From the NCBI RefSeq assembly GCF_900103955.1, contig NZ_FNIL01000020.1, positions 1 through 37,667 of the forward strand: a stretch of 37,667 bases of DNA, given 5' to 3'. The notes beneath the pieces were generated by a model. It was not told the origin of the DNA, made no database searches, and was given only the letters and a program-made list of their open reading frames with translations. Each line of letters starts with the position of its first letter. The stretch's first letter is position 1. This stretch comes from Alkalicoccus daliensis (GTDB lineage: Bacteria > Bacillota > Bacilli > Bacillales > Salisediminibacteriaceae). The position numbers and the translations under genes were made by a program. This document shows, piece by piece, positions 19,476-29,128 of this stretch.

Positions 19476-19766
19476 ATGGAAGTGACTGACGTAAGACTCC
19501 GTCGTGTAAGTACTGAAGGGAGAATGCTTGCTATAGCATCAATCACACTTGACGAAGAGTTTGTAGTACATGATATCCGTGTCATTGATGGGAATAACGG
19601 GTTGTTTGTAGCAATGCCGAGTAAACGTACTCCGGACGGGGAGTTCCGCGATATTGCTCACCCAATTTCCTCGAAAGCGCGCGAAAAAATACAAAGCGCG
19701 GTATTGGATGCTTATGAAAAAGCAGAAGAAAGCTCTGATGAATATGAAGAGGCTGGGACTCCATAA
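19476..19766 (+). CDS. spoVG: Regulatory RNA/DNA-binding protein SpoVG
   Basis: A 96-aa SpoVG-family protein. The N-terminal fold [39 protein letters not shown] and the conserved [19 protein letters not shown] are present, followed by an acidic tail. SpoVG is a nucleic-acid-binding global regulator that is also found in non-sporulating Firmicutes (Staphylococcus, Listeria), so its presence does not imply sporulation. ATG 19476 follows GGTGGTGGGAG; an ATG at 19437 would add 13 residues not seen in the family. It stands alone between the repeat-rich gap and glmU and is followed by a terminator. Confidence 0.96.
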   Translation: MEVTDVRLRRVSTEGRMLAIASITLDEEFVVHDIRVIDGNNGLFVAMPSKRTPDGEFRDIAHPISSKAREKIQSAVLDAYEKAEESSDEYEEAGTP

Positions 19767-19793
19767 TCGGCTGCCGCTTCGTCCACTGCTGAA

Positions 19794-19823
19794 AGTCCGG
19801 CGAATAATCTGTCGGGCTTTTTT
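19794..19823 (+). terminator. Terminator after spoVG
   Basis: AGTCCGGC pairs with GTCGGGCT (with G-T pairs), loop GAATAATCT, followed by TTTTT. Confidence 0.75.
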
Positions 19824-19857
19824 GACGTGAAAAGAATTGGTTTCCTGCCGGATTTCC

Positions 19858-19886
19858 TTGAAATCAAGTGTAATATAAGATATATT
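19858..19886 (+). promoter_or_regulatory. SigA-type promoter of glmU-prs
   Basis: TTGAAA (19858-19863), 17-bp spacer, TATATT (19881-19886), 35 bp before the glmU ATG. Confidence 0.75.
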
Positions 19887-19921
19887 CATAAGGGAAAATC
19901 AGGAGGCGGAGGGTAAATAAT

Positions 19922-21280
19922 ATGACGAATCGATTTGCGGTAGTTCTAGCTGCCGGTAAAGGTACGAGAATGAAATCAAAACTTTATAAAGTGCTGCATC
20001 CTGTATGCGGCAAACCGATGGTCCAGCATATTGTAGATCAGCTTCAATCCTGCAGTGTAAATGAGATCGTTACCATCGTCGGACATGGTGCAGAAACTGT
20101 ACAGGAGCAGTTAGGCAGCGCGACCAGCTACGCGCTGCAGGCGGAACAGCTCGGTACAGGACACGCTGTCATGCAGGCGGAGGAAAAGCTGTCTGGAAAG
20201 CCTGGCACAACCCTGGTAGTGTGTGGAGATACACCACTATTAACCGCTGAGACAATGGAGCAGCTTTTACAGTTTCACGAGGAAAAAGGAGCAAAGGCTT
20301 CCGTACTTACCGCGCATGCAGAAAATCCTGCAGGCTATGGACGGGTGCTCCGCGACGAGCAGGGCAAGGTAATGAAGATCGTAGAGCAGAAAGATGCGAC
20401 AGAGGAAGAGCAGAAAGTACAGGAAATTAATACAGGTACATACTGCTTTGATAATGAAGCTCTTTTCGAAACGCTGAAAAAAGTAGGCAACGATAATTCG
20501 CAGGGAGAATACTACCTGCCGGATGTGATTGAAATTCTGCAGGAAGAAGGCGAAGCAGTATTTGCCTATCAAAGCGAACATTTCCATGAGACAATGGGAG
20601 TAAATGACCGTGTCGCGCTGAGCGAAGCAGAAAAGTGGATGAAAAAGCGCACAAACGAACATTGGATGCGTGAAGGAGTAACGATTGTTGATCCGCTTAA
20701 TACGTATATAGGTACAGATGTGGAAATTGGACGGGATACAGTAATCCAGCCCGGCACAGTGCTGGAGGGAAACACAATTATCGGTGAACAGTGCGAGATT
20801 GGCCCTCATACAGAGATTAAAAACAGCAGAGTTGCCAATGAAACTACCATCAAGCAGTCGGTAGTGCATGCAAGTGACGTAGGCAGCAACGTATCGATTG
20901 GACCGTTTTCTCATCTCCGTCCGGAAACTTCCTTAGCGGATGAAGTTCGTGTAGGAAACTTTGTGGAACTGAAGAAAATTTCCATGGGCAAAGGGAGCAA
21001 AGCTTCTCACCTGAGTTATCTGGGAGATGCAGAAATCGGCGCAGGAGTAAACATGGGCTGCGGTTCTATTACCGTGAACTATGACGGGCAGAAGAAATAT
21101 TTAACGAAGATAGAGGACGGTGCTTTTGTAGGCTGTAATTCCAACCTGATTGCTCCAGTTACTGTTGGTGCAGGATCGTATGTTGCAGCAGGTTCTACGA
21201 TAACGGAAGATGTGCCTGGAGAGTCGCTTGCGATTGCAAGGCAGCGCCAGACAAATAAAGAAGGATACAAGAAAAAGTAA
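19922..21280 (+). CDS. glmU: Bifunctional GlcN-1-P acetyltransferase / GlcNAc-1-P uridylyltransferase
   Basis: Makes UDP-GlcNAc, the precursor of peptidoglycan and teichoic acids. The 452-aa protein has the N-terminal nucleotidyltransferase domain with [27 protein letters not shown] (about 7-33), the [11 protein letters not shown] substrate loop and CGDTPLL, then a left-handed beta-helix of hexapeptide repeats (about 250-440) containing IGPFSHLRP, the acetyltransferase GNFVELK and [11 protein letters not shown] with the catalytic His. The start follows AGGAGGCGGAGGG. It heads the glmU-prs pair as in B. subtilis, about 30 bp ahead of prs. Confidence 0.97.
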   Translation: MTNRFAVVLAAGKGTRMKSKLYKVLHPVCGKPMVQHIVDQLQSCSVNEIVTIVGHGAETVQEQLGSATSYALQAEQLGTGHAVMQAEEKLSGKPGTTLVVCGDTPLLTAETMEQLLQFHEEKGAKASVLTAHAENPAGYGRVLRDEQGKVMKIVEQKDATEEEQKVQEINTGTYCFDNEALFETLKKVGNDNSQGEYYLPDVIEILQEEGEAVFAYQSEHFHETMGVNDRVALSEAEKWMKKRTNEHWMREGVTIVDPLNTYIGTDVEIGRDTVIQPGTVLEGNTIIGEQCEIGPHTEIKNSRVANETTIKQSVVHASDVGSNVSIGPFSHLRPETSLADEVRVGNFVELKKISMGKGSKASHLSYLGDAEIGAGVNMGCGSITVNYDGQKKYLTKIEDGAFVGCNSNLIAPVTVGAGSYVAAGSTITEDVPGESLAIARQRQTNKEGYKKK

Positions 21281-21313
21281 ACTTGATTTTTTACCATAAT
21301 GGAGGGCATTGGA

Positions 21314-22264
21314 ATGGCGCAGTATGGAGATAATAAATTAAAGGTGTTTACATTAAGTTCTAACCCTGATCTGGCACATGAAATCACGAAAGAAATCGGT
21401 GTGCCGATGGGGAAAAGTTCGGTACAGCGGTTTAGTGATGGAGAAATTCAAATTAATATTGAAGAAAGTATCCGTGGATGTGACATATATGTGATTCAAT
21501 CCACCTCCTCTCCAGCAAACGAACACATTATGGAGCTCCTCATTATGATCGATGCATTAAAGCGTGCTTCTGCAAGAACGATTAATATTGTTCTTCCTTA
21601 CTATGGCTATGCGCGCCAGGATCGAAAAGCACGTTCCCGTGAGCCAATTACAGCGAAGCTTGTAGCGAATCTGCTGGAAACTGCCGGAGCTACCAGAGTA
21701 ATTACACTGGATCTTCATGCAACACAGATTCAGGGGTTTTTCGATATTCCGGTGGATCAGCTGCTAGGAGTACCTATTCTCGGAAAATATTTCGAAGAAA
21801 AGAATTTCGAGGATGTTGTCGTCGTTTCTCCTGACCATGGGGGAGTTGTGCGTGCAAGAAAGCTTGCAGACCGGCTGAAGGCACCAATTGCTATTATAGA
21901 TAAGCGCCGTCCAAAGCCGAATACCTCGGAAGTAATGAATATCGTAGGGAATATTGATGGAAAAACTGCGATTATTATTGATGATATTATTGATACAGCC
22001 GGTACGATGACACTTGCAGCGAATGCAATGATTGAAAATGGAGCGACTGCTGTCTATGCTTGCAGCACGCACCCGGTGCTCTCCGGTCCTGCAATCGACC
22101 GAATTCAAAATTCCGAGATAAAAGAACTTGTGATCACGAATACCATTGCCCTTCCGGAAGCAAAGAAAATATCTAAAATCAAACAATTGTCTGTAGCTCC
22201 GCTGATTGCAAAAGCGATTATTAATGTGCACGAACAACGTTCTGTAAGTACTTTATTCGACTAA
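21314..22264 (+). CDS. prs: Ribose-phosphate pyrophosphokinase
   Basis: Makes PRPP from ribose-5-phosphate and ATP for purine, pyrimidine, histidine and tryptophan synthesis. The 316-aa class I enzyme shows [12 protein letters not shown], the ATP-binding [23 protein letters not shown] (flexible loop), the [14 protein letters not shown] region and the PRPP-binding loop [14 protein letters not shown] (about 216-229). ATG 21314 is preferred over 21299, which lies on the Shine-Dalgarno GGAGGG. PRPP is the effector of PurR, encoded 3 kb upstream. Confidence 0.97.
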   Translation: MAQYGDNKLKVFTLSSNPDLAHEITKEIGVPMGKSSVQRFSDGEIQINIEESIRGCDIYVIQSTSSPANEHIMELLIMIDALKRASARTINIVLPYYGYARQDRKARSREPITAKLVANLLETAGATRVITLDLHATQIQGFFDIPVDQLLGVPILGKYFEEKNFEDVVVVSPDHGGVVRARKLADRLKAPIAIIDKRRPKPNTSEVMNIVGNIDGKTAIIIDDIIDTAGTMTLAANAMIENGATAVYACSTHPVLSGPAIDRIQNSEIKELVITNTIALPEAKKISKIKQLSVAPLIAKAIINVHEQRSVSTLFD

Positions 22265-22301
22265 GAAGCAGTTCCTTTCCTTCCTCTTATTGAGACAAAG
22301 G

Positions 22302-22339
22302 TTGAAAAAACAGGTTTAGATGAACTATAATGAGGGAAG
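22302..22339 (+). promoter_or_regulatory. Overlapping SigA- and SigB-type promoters of rplY/ctc
   Basis: A SigA-type pair TTGAAA (22302-22307) and TATAAT (22326-22331) with an 18-bp spacer overlaps a SigB-type pair GTTTAG (22314-22319) and GGGAAG (22334-22339) with a 14-bp spacer. The latter matches the known B. subtilis ctc SigB promoter layout (GTTTAA-14-GGGTAT). General-stress induction is inferred from this. Confidence 0.6.
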
Positions 22340-22380
22340 GTGCAATTAGGATCTGAAAAAATTATGAGGTGATTTAAGTT

Positions 22381-23028
22381 ATGGCTACAGTGTTGAAAGC
22401 AGCTGTTAGAGAAGATTTAAGAGGATCAAGATTAACAAAAATTCGTCAGCAAGGAAATATTCCTGCTGTTGTTTATGGTAAAAAGTTCGAAAGCAAAGCG
22501 GTCGCAGTAAACGAAATTGATTTCATCAAAACGATGAGAGTCGAAGGAAAGACCGGTGTATTCAAAATGGATATCGACGGTACACAGACGGATGTAATGA
22601 TTTATGACATCCAGTTTGATACGCTGAAGAATGAAGTTATCCATGTAGACTTCTATGCGGCAGATATGAAAGTGGAAATGGATGCAGATGTGCCGGTAGC
22701 ACTTGTCGGCGAATCTAAAGGCGTAAAAGAAGGCGGCGTACTGCAGCAGGCAGTATACGAACTTTCTGTACGTGCTCTTCCAAGAGAACTGCCGGACCAG
22801 ATTGAAGTAAATGTTGAGGAACTTGATGTAAATGATGCACTGCTTGTAAAAGATCTGAAAGCTGGAGATAACTTTACGATTAACAACGATGAAGATGAAG
22901 TTGTTGTATCAGTAACTCCTCCGGATGAAGAGCCGGAAGAAGATCTTACTGAAGGTGACGAAGAGCCGGAACTTGTAGATGCTGATGCAGAGGATTCCGA
23001 AGAGTCTGAAGAAGAATCTAATCAGTAA
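22381..23028 (+). CDS. rplY: 50S ribosomal protein L25/general stress protein Ctc
   Basis: A 215-aa TL5/Ctc-type L25 protein that binds 5S rRNA. The N-terminal L25 domain (about 1-92) includes LRGSRLTKIRQQGNIPAVVYGK; the TL5-type C-terminal beta domain (about 95-185) follows, with an added strongly acidic tail (about 180-215, Glu/Asp/Ser-rich). In B. subtilis Ctc enters ribosomes under stress and is SigB controlled. The start has GAGGTGA 8 bp upstream. It precedes pth, as in B. subtilis. The tail length is typical of halophile-leaning Bacilli, but that is an impression only. Confidence 0.95.
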   Translation: MATVLKAAVREDLRGSRLTKIRQQGNIPAVVYGKKFESKAVAVNEIDFIKTMRVEGKTGVFKMDIDGTQTDVMIYDIQFDTLKNEVIHVDFYAADMKVEMDADVPVALVGESKGVKEGGVLQQAVYELSVRALPRELPDQIEVNVEELDVNDALLVKDLKAGDNFTINNDEDEVVVSVTPPDEEPEEDLTEGDEEPELVDADAEDSEESEEESNQ

Positions 23029-23092
23029 GCGGATAACCGCAGCACTATTATAATGCCTTCCTTTCAACAGGGGAAGTGCGGCTTGATCGTGG

Positions 23093-23119
23093 ATCCCCAC
23101 TACGCTTTGTAGTGGGGAT
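23093..23119 (+). terminator. Strong hairpin between rplY and pth
   Basis: A perfect 11-bp stem, ATCCCCACTAC/GTAGTGGGGAT, loop GCTTT, but only TTT follows. It could be an attenuator or processing site between rplY and pth as easily as a full terminator. Confidence 0.55.
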
Positions 23120-23153
23120 TTCCGCTTACAAAAAATACAAAGGAGGAACGGCC

Positions 23154-23768
23154 ATGTTTTTGAACAAGCTGTTCCGACGAAACGCAGCTGAGCATGAAGG
23201 AGCAGCCAGTATGAAATTAGTAGTCGGATTGGGGAACCCCGGAAAAAAATATGAACGAACGAGGCACAATATCGGATTTGAAGCAATTGACCGTCTGCAG
23301 CAAAAGTGGAATCTGGATCTGGCAGAACAGAAGTTTAAAGGTGTGTATGGGGTGGAAAGGAACGGTACAGAGAAGATTTTTGTACTTAAACCGCTCACCT
23401 ATATGAATTTATCCGGAGAATCTGTAGCGCAGCTGATGAAATATTATCAAATTGCAAATGAAGATCTGCTTGTAATTTATGATGATCTGGATTTGGCTCC
23501 CGGAAAAATCCGTCTCCGCCAAAAAGGCGGACACGGGGGACACAATGGGATCAGGTCTATTATTCAGCATACCGGCTCCGATACTTTCAATCGAATTCGT
23601 ATTGGCATCGGCCGGCCGGCTCCAGGAACAGCTGTGCCGGATTATGTGCTTGGAAAATTTGCTCCTGCAGACCTCGAAAAGGCAGAGCAGGCAGCAGAAC
23701 AAGCTGCAGAAGCAGTGGATGCCTGGAAAACAGAGCCTTTTCTAAAGGTAATGAATCATTTTAATTAA
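23154..23768 (+). CDS. pth: Peptidyl-tRNA hydrolase
   Basis: Recycles tRNAs by releasing the peptide from dropped-off peptidyl-tRNA; essential, and known as spoVC in B. subtilis. The core shows LVVGLGNPGKKYERTRHNIGFEAID with the catalytic His, the KPLTYMNLSGESV segment with substrate-contacting Asn, DDLDLAPGKIRLRQKGGHGGHNGI and GIGRP. From ATG 23154 (Shine-Dalgarno AAAGGAGG, best in the region) there is a 19-residue extension before the family start, which is ATG 23211 with its own AAGGAG upstream. Either start gives a working enzyme. In sporulating Bacilli the anti-sigma gene fin follows; here only a hairpin does. Confidence 0.92.
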   Translation: MFLNKLFRRNAAEHEGAASMKLVVGLGNPGKKYERTRHNIGFEAIDRLQQKWNLDLAEQKFKGVYGVERNGTEKIFVLKPLTYMNLSGESVAQLMKYYQIANEDLLVIYDDLDLAPGKIRLRQKGGHGGHNGIRSIIQHTGSDTFNRIRIGIGRPAPGTAVPDYVLGKFAPADLEKAEQAAEQAAEAVDAWKTEPFLKVMNHFN

Positions 23769-23816
23769 TGCCGGGAAAAGAGAGCTGAAATTCGGGTCTC
23801 TTATATCTTGTGTTCG

Positions 23817-23865
23817 AGAGGGTGGGTCAGTACATCACATAAATGTGATCGTTGACCGACCCTCT
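23817..23865 (+). other. Nested hairpin between pth and mfd
   Basis: Three stacked helices, AGAGGGT/ACCCTCT, GGTCA/TGACC and ATCACA/TGTGAT, with small internal loops and the terminal loop TAAA, form a 49-nt structure. There is no T run after it (TTGAAG), so it is a poor terminator. It lies where fin (yabK) is found in spore formers. Confidence 0.6.
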
Positions 23866-23921
23866 TGAAGCCGTCCATCTCAGCAGAAACAGGAAGAAAT
23901 AATGAAAAGGTGGGGAACGCG

Positions 23922-26900
23922 TTGAAAGGCTTTCTTAATAAGTTACAGACATCAGAGGATATTCAGACAGTAGCAGCAGGAAGAGGAGATCAGCTGGTTA
24001 CCGGTGTTACCGGTTCCGGCCGGGCCGCTTTGCTGGCATCAGCTTATAAGCAAAGCGGAGAATCCCAGCTTGTGATAGCACATAATTTACTGCAGGCCCA
24101 GAAGCTCTATGATGATTTATCTTCACTGATTAATGAAGAAGAAGTATTTCTTTACCCGGTAAATGAATTAATTTCTGCAGAAGTAGCAGTAGCGAGCCCG
24201 GAGCTCCGCGGACAGCGGATGGAAGCACTGAATCACTGGGCTGACGGAAAAAAAGGAATTATTATTACGCCTGCTGCCGGCATGCGCCGCCTGCTGCCTC
24301 CGCCTGAAATGTGGGAAGCAGCGCAGATCAAGCTTTCCCTCGGTGAAGATATAGATCTGGAGCACCTGCTGGAACAGCTGGTAAAACTCGGATTCCAGCG
24401 GAGCGGCATGGTAGGAGCACCAGGAGAATTCAGTCTCCGTGGAGGAATTATTGACGTTTATCCTCTTACAGATTCCCACCCGGTCAGAATCGAACTATTT
24501 GACACAGAAATTGATTCTATCCGCTATTTTGATGTGGAGTCCCAGCGCTCCCTTTCACAGGTGAAGGAGCTGCACCTTGGCCCGGCAAAAGAAATCCTTC
24601 TTACGGAAGAAGAGTACAGCCGTGCCGCAGCAAAGCTCGAAGACAAGCTGTCAGAAAGCCTTGCAAAAACGAAAGATGCGGCAGCAAAAGAAAAACTGGC
24701 AGATTATGTAGGAGAAGAAATTGAGAAATTAAAGCAGAAGACACCGTTTGATGCGATGTATAAATATATGTCATTATTCTACGATGAAATATATACCCTG
24801 CTTGATTACCTGCCGGAAAAAGCAATGCTGATGATTGACGAGCCGAGCCGTGTCGCTGACGTTACTGAAACGCTGGACCGGGAGGAAGCGGACTGGTTTA
24901 CGACCATGCTTTCGCAGGGGGCCATTACCCGGGAAATAAAATTGTCCGTGTCCTGGCAGGACGTTATTGCCTCGCCGGTACGCAAAGTGTACTTCAATTT
25001 ATTTTCCAGACAGATTCAAGGGGCGACGTTTGAGAAAATAATCTCCTTGCAGAGTAAATCAATGCAGCAGTTTCACGGACAGATGAACGTGCTGAAAACA
25101 GAGCTTGGCCGCTGGAAAGAAGCAGATTATGCGGTCACCTTCGTCAGTGCAGATGAAGAAAGGGCAGAGCGGCTGCTTCGTGTAATGCAGGATTACGAGA
25201 TGGAGGCAGCAATCGTTTCTGCCGATACTCAGCCTTCCTACGGCCAGGCACAGATCGTCATCTCTTCTCTCCACGCCGGCTTCGAACTGCCGATGCAGAA
25301 GCTTGTTGTTGTAACGGAAGAAGAGGTATTTACGAAAAAGACGCCGAAAAAGCCGAAGCGGACACAGAAGCTCTCAAACGCTGAGCGGATAAAAAGCTAC
25401 GCTGAGCTGAAGGTTGGTGACTGGGTTGTACACGTAAATCACGGAATCGGGAAATATTTAGGCATTGAAACGCTGGAAGTTGGAGAAATCCATAAAGATT
25501 ATATGCATATTTCCTATGCAGGAAACGATAAGCTGTATGTGCCTGTAGATCAAATTGATCTGGTGCAGAAATATATTGGATCAGAAGAAAAAGATCCGAA
25601 GCTCTATGCGCTCGGCGGAAGCGAATGGAAAAAGGTAAAACGGAAAGTACGTTCTTCTGTACAGGATATCGCAGATGATTTAATTAAGCTGTATGCAGAA
25701 AGAGAACGTGCGAAGGGCCATGCTTTCAGTAAGGATACGATCGAGCAGCGGGAGTTTGAATCCGCATTTCCTTATCAGGAAACGGAAGATCAGCTGCGTG
25801 CAATTGAGGAAATAAAAGCAGACATGGAGCTGGAGCGCCCGATGGACCGCCTGCTCTGCGGGGACGTAGGCTATGGAAAAACAGAAGTAGCACTGCGCGC
25901 CGCATTTAAAGCATTGATGGAAGGCAAGCAGGTGGCGATTCTTGTACCAACGACCATTCTCGCGCAGCAGCACTATGAAACAATCCGCGAGCGGTTTCAG
26001 GACTTTCCGGTCAACACTGCACTGTTAAGCAGGTTCCGGACACGGAAACAGATAAAGGAATCAACAGAGCTCCTCAAACGGGGCGGCGTAGATATTGTGA
26101 TCGGCACTCACCGTCTTCTCTCAAAAGATATAGAGTTTAAAGATCTTGGGTTACTGATTGTGGATGAAGAACAGCGGTTCGGAGTCACGCACAAGGAAAA
26201 AATTAAGCAGCTCAAGTCGAACGTAGATGTATTAACTCTTACCGCAACTCCTATCCCAAGGACACTGCATATGTCGATGCTCGGAGTCCGTGATTTATCG
26301 GTGATTGAAACACCTCCTGAAAATCGTTTCCCAGTACAGACGTATGTCGTGGAATATAACGAGGCGCTGACCCGGGAGGCAATTGAACGTGAACTTGCCC
26401 GTGGGGGGCAGGTATACTTTCTTTATAACCGGGTGGAAGATATTGAATCGATGGCTGACAAAATTTCCATGCTCGTTCCGGATGCAAACGTCCGCTTTGC
26501 ACACGGTCGCATGACAGAAACAGAACTGGAATCTGTGATGATCGACTTTCTTGAGGGAGAAGCAGACGTTCTTGTTACGACAACGATTATTGAAACCGGC
26601 GTAGATATTCCGAATGTAAATACGCTGCTGATACACAATGCAGACAGAATGGGACTTTCACAGCTTTATCAGCTGCGCGGGCGTGTCGGACGCTCTAACA
26701 GGATTGCTTACGCCTACTTTACACACCAGCGGGATAAAGTATTAACTGAAATTGCCGAACAGCGGCTGCAGTCGATGAAAGAATTCACGGAGCTCGGTTC
26801 CGGATTTAAGATAGCGATGAGAGATTTATCCATCCGCGGCGCCGGCAACCTTCTCGGTGCAGAACAGCATGGCTTTATTGCCTCGGTAGGTTTTGATCTG

Positions 26901-27467
26901 TACTCCCAGATGCTGAAGGAAGCAATTGATGAGAGAAAAGATGAAATCGACCAGAAGGCAGGCAAAGCACCGAAACCTGTAAAGGAACCGGACATTGAAC
27001 TTGATGTGAAGGTAGATGCTTATATTCCGGAAAGCTATATTAGTGATTCCCGGCAAAAAATCGATATGTATAAGCGTTTCAAGTCGATCAGCTCGATGCA
27101 GGAAGTACAGGATCTGCAGGATGAAATGATCGACAGATTCGGCGATTATCCGGAAGAAGTCGATTTTCTCTTTACCGTAGCAAAAATTAAGCTGTACGCA
27201 AAAGATCATCAGCTGGAAACAATTCATGAAAAGAACAGGGAGTGCAAGGCAGTAATCAGTGAGGAAATGACCAATCAGATTGACGGCTCCAAGCTGTTTA
27301 CGCTTGTGAATAAACTTTCTTCTAAAATGTCTCTTTCCATGGAAGGTAGCAAAATTTCGATTTTGATTAAAACCAAGTCTTTATCGGATGGCGAATATTT
27401 GAATCTATTAAGAGAAGTACTCGCAAAGCTTCCTGAAGTAAGAAAAGATGCGCGGGTAAAAGCGTAA
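23922..27467 (+). CDS. mfd: Transcription-repair coupling factor Mfd
   Basis: Removes stalled RNA polymerase from DNA lesions and recruits UvrA. At 1181 aa it has the family length. In order: UvrB-like domains 1a-2-1b (VNELISAEVAVASPELRGQRM, GEFSLRGGIIDVYPLT), the RNA-polymerase-interacting domain with VGDWVVHVNHGIGKYLGIETL (about 500-570), the superfamily 2 translocase with Walker A GDVGYGKT (647-654), DEEQ box, TATPIPRTL, and ARGGQVYFLYNRVE to LRGRVGRS, then the C-terminal TRCF domain. TTG 23922 fits the Shine-Dalgarno AAAGGTGGGG and the family N-terminus; an open frame extends upstream to 23865, inside the hairpin. spoVT is missing downstream. Confidence 0.97.
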   Translation: MKGFLNKLQTSEDIQTVAAGRGDQLVTGVTGSGRAALLASAYKQSGESQLVIAHNLLQAQKLYDDLSSLINEEEVFLYPVNELISAEVAVASPELRGQRMEALNHWADGKKGIIITPAAGMRRLLPPPEMWEAAQIKLSLGEDIDLEHLLEQLVKLGFQRSGMVGAPGEFSLRGGIIDVYPLTDSHPVRIELFDTEIDSIRYFDVESQRSLSQVKELHLGPAKEILLTEEEYSRAAAKLEDKLSESLAKTKDAAAKEKLADYVGEEIEKLKQKTPFDAMYKYMSLFYDEIYTLLDYLPEKAMLMIDEPSRVADVTETLDREEADWFTTMLSQGAITREIKLSVSWQDVIASPVRKVYFNLFSRQIQGATFEKIISLQSKSMQQFHGQMNVLKTELGRWKEADYAVTFVSADEERAERLLRVMQDYEMEAAIVSADTQPSYGQAQIVISSLHAGFELPMQKLVVVTEEEVFTKKTPKKPKRTQKLSNAERIKSYAELKVGDWVVHVNHGIGKYLGIETLEVGEIHKDYMHISYAGNDKLYVPVDQIDLVQKYIGSEEKDPKLYALGGSEWKKVKRKVRSSVQDIADDLIKLYAERERAKGHAFSKDTIEQREFESAFPYQETEDQLRAIEEIKADMELERPMDRLLCGDVGYGKTEVALRAAFKALMEGKQVAILVPTTILAQQHYETIRERFQDFPVNTALLSRFRTRKQIKESTELLKRGGVDIVIGTHRLLSKDIEFKDLGLLIVDEEQRFGVTHKEKIKQLKSNVDVLTLTATPIPRTLHMSMLGVRDLSVIETPPENRFPVQTYVVEYNEALTREAIERELARGGQVYFLYNRVEDIESMADKISMLVPDANVRFAHGRMTETELESVMIDFLEGEADVLVTTTIIETGVDIPNVNTLLIHNADRMGLSQLYQLRGRVGRSNRIAYAYFTHQRDKVLTEIAEQRLQSMKEFTELGSGFKIAMRDLSIRGAGNLLGAEQHGFIASVGFDLYSQMLKEAIDERKDEIDQKAGKAPKPVKEPDIELDVKVDAYIPESYISDSRQKIDMYKRFKSISSMQEVQDLQDEMIDRFGDYPEEVDFLFTVAKIKLYAKDHQLETIHEKNRECKAVISEEMTNQIDGSKLFTLVNKLSSKMSLSMEGSKISILIKTKSLSDGEYLNLLREVLAKLPEVRKDARVKA

Positions 27468-27474
27468 ATCACTG

Positions 27475-27492
27475 ATTATTTCCGGGGAAATA
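27475..27492. other. Short perfect palindrome after mfd
   Basis: TTATTTCC-GG-GGAAATAA is an 18-bp inverted repeat 7 bp after the mfd stop. It has no T tract beyond its own arm, so I do not call it a terminator. The 92-bp mfd-yabM gap is where spoVT lies in B. subtilis. Confidence 0.4.
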
Positions 27493-27559
27493 AAAGCAGC
27501 ATACAATTTACTCCAACCATACGAAGCTCAGCAGCATCGTCAGGAAAGGGAAGCTCTGT

Positions 27560-29128
27560 ATGACAGACAGCCGCAGAGGGTGGCTGCAGGGGGCATTATA
27601 TTTGTCTCTTGCAGCCTTTATTGCGAAAGGACTCAGCGCTTTATATAAAATTCCATATCAAAATTTAACCGGGGACACAGGGTTTTACGTGTACCAGCAG
27701 GTGTATCCGCTCTATGGAGCCGTACTTGTGCTCGGCACCTATGGGTTTCCCCTTGTAATTGCAAAAGCTGTCCTGGCAGAAGAAGATAACAAAACATTAA
27801 GGAAACAGCTGACCTTTTATGTACTAATACTTTGGCTCTTCTTTTCTTTTCTCGGCACGGCAGTTATTTTGTTTGCTGATACGATTGCCGGCTGGATGGG
27901 AGATGATGCTTTGACGCCTGCGGTCCGCTGGATGGGAGCTCCTTTTTTTCTTGTTCCTTTTTTTGCGGTAACGAGAGGATTCTTTCAGGGGAGGCATACG
28001 ACCGTTCCCAGTGCTGTTACCCAGGTAGTCGAGCAGTTTATCCGTGTAATTGTGATCCTGTTTATTGCGTGGTTTGCGATGCAGACGGCAGATGTCTACC
28101 GTGCAGGAACATCTGCCGGTATTGGCGCATTCACAGGAGGACTTGCAGGTCTTATCGTCATGTGGCTTTATTTAAAAGCCTATCCCCAGTGGTGGCGTCC
28201 GGATTTTGGGCTGCCTAAAGAGTGGCAGCGACTTTCCGGAGAACTGTTTAAACAGGGCTTATTTGTATCTGCAAGTGCGATGGCGCTGATTTTATTTCAG
28301 GTTATAGATGCCTTTACGATTGTACAGCGGCTTCCCCAGGGAGACGCGGGAGCTGCATTAAAGGGGATTTACGACCGAAGCTGGCCGCTCGTGCAGTTTG
28401 GAGCGCTTATTACCACCGTATTTTCCTATGCAGCGCTTCCCTCCATTTCTGAAGCGTGGCAGAAAAATCGTGCCAAGGCAGCGGTGGAAACTGGAAAGGC
28501 GCTGAAAATTTGTCTGGTTTTCGGAGGTGCGGCAGCAGCGGGAATGCTGATAATTATGCCCTCTTTAAATTTTATGATGTTTACAGATACAGCGGGAACC
28601 ACAGTATTGCAGATAATGACAATTGTAATATTGGGAGGAAGTTTGTTTATGACGGCAGCCGCGCTGCTTCATGCGATCGATAAAGCAGGTGCAGCTGCTG
28701 GACTGCTGCTGCTTGGACTTCTGGTAAAGGGGACCCTTAATTACCTGCTCGTCCCCGGTCTCGGAATTACAGGAGCTGCGGCCAGTTCCGCAGCCGCTTC
28801 TTTATTTCTGGCGGGTGCAGCTCTCTTGTACTTACGTAAGCAAGGCTGCTTTTCCTTTTTTTCAGCCGGCATCTGGGGAAAATGGATGCTCGCCCTTATT
28901 TTTATGAGCGGCGGCGTATTATTGTTCTTGGAAATAGAAGCACTCTTTCCGGAAAGCCGTCTGACTGCAGCAGTATTTACTATGGGTGCTTCCGTTATAG
29001 GAGCAGTACTGTTTATTTTTATTCTTTGGCGTGTGTCACTATTTACACCATCTGAGTGGGAAGAACTGCCGAAAATAAGCAGGGTCCTGCCGCACCGCCA
29101 CTTACACAGGAGGAAAAATCATGACTAA
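27560..29128 (+). CDS. yabM: MOP-superfamily polysaccharide/lipid flippase (YabM)
   Basis: A 522-aa integral membrane protein of the PST/MurJ-like branch of the MOP exporters, with about 14 hydrophobic helices and the family start LQGALYLSLAAFIAKGLSALYKIPYQNLTG. B. subtilis has four such proteins (SpoVB, YabM, YkvU, MurJ/YtgP); position between mfd/spoVT and mazG identifies this one as YabM. The likely substrate is an undecaprenyl-linked glycan, not determined from sequence. The start follows GGAAAGGGAAG. Its end overlaps the mazG start by 8 bp. Confidence 0.92.
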   Translation: MTDSRRGWLQGALYLSLAAFIAKGLSALYKIPYQNLTGDTGFYVYQQVYPLYGAVLVLGTYGFPLVIAKAVLAEEDNKTLRKQLTFYVLILWLFFSFLGTAVILFADTIAGWMGDDALTPAVRWMGAPFFLVPFFAVTRGFFQGRHTTVPSAVTQVVEQFIRVIVILFIAWFAMQTADVYRAGTSAGIGAFTGGLAGLIVMWLYLKAYPQWWRPDFGLPKEWQRLSGELFKQGLFVSASAMALILFQVIDAFTIVQRLPQGDAGAALKGIYDRSWPLVQFGALITTVFSYAALPSISEAWQKNRAKAAVETGKALKICLVFGGAAAAGMLIIMPSLNFMMFTDTAGTTVLQIMTIVILGGSLFMTAAALLHAIDKAGAAAGLLLLGLLVKGTLNYLLVPGLGITGAAASSAAASLFLAGAALLYLRKQGCFSFFSAGIWGKWMLALIFMSGGVLLFLEIEALFPESRLTAAVFTMGASVIGAVLFIFILWRVSLFTPSEWEELPKISRVLPHRHLHRRKNHD

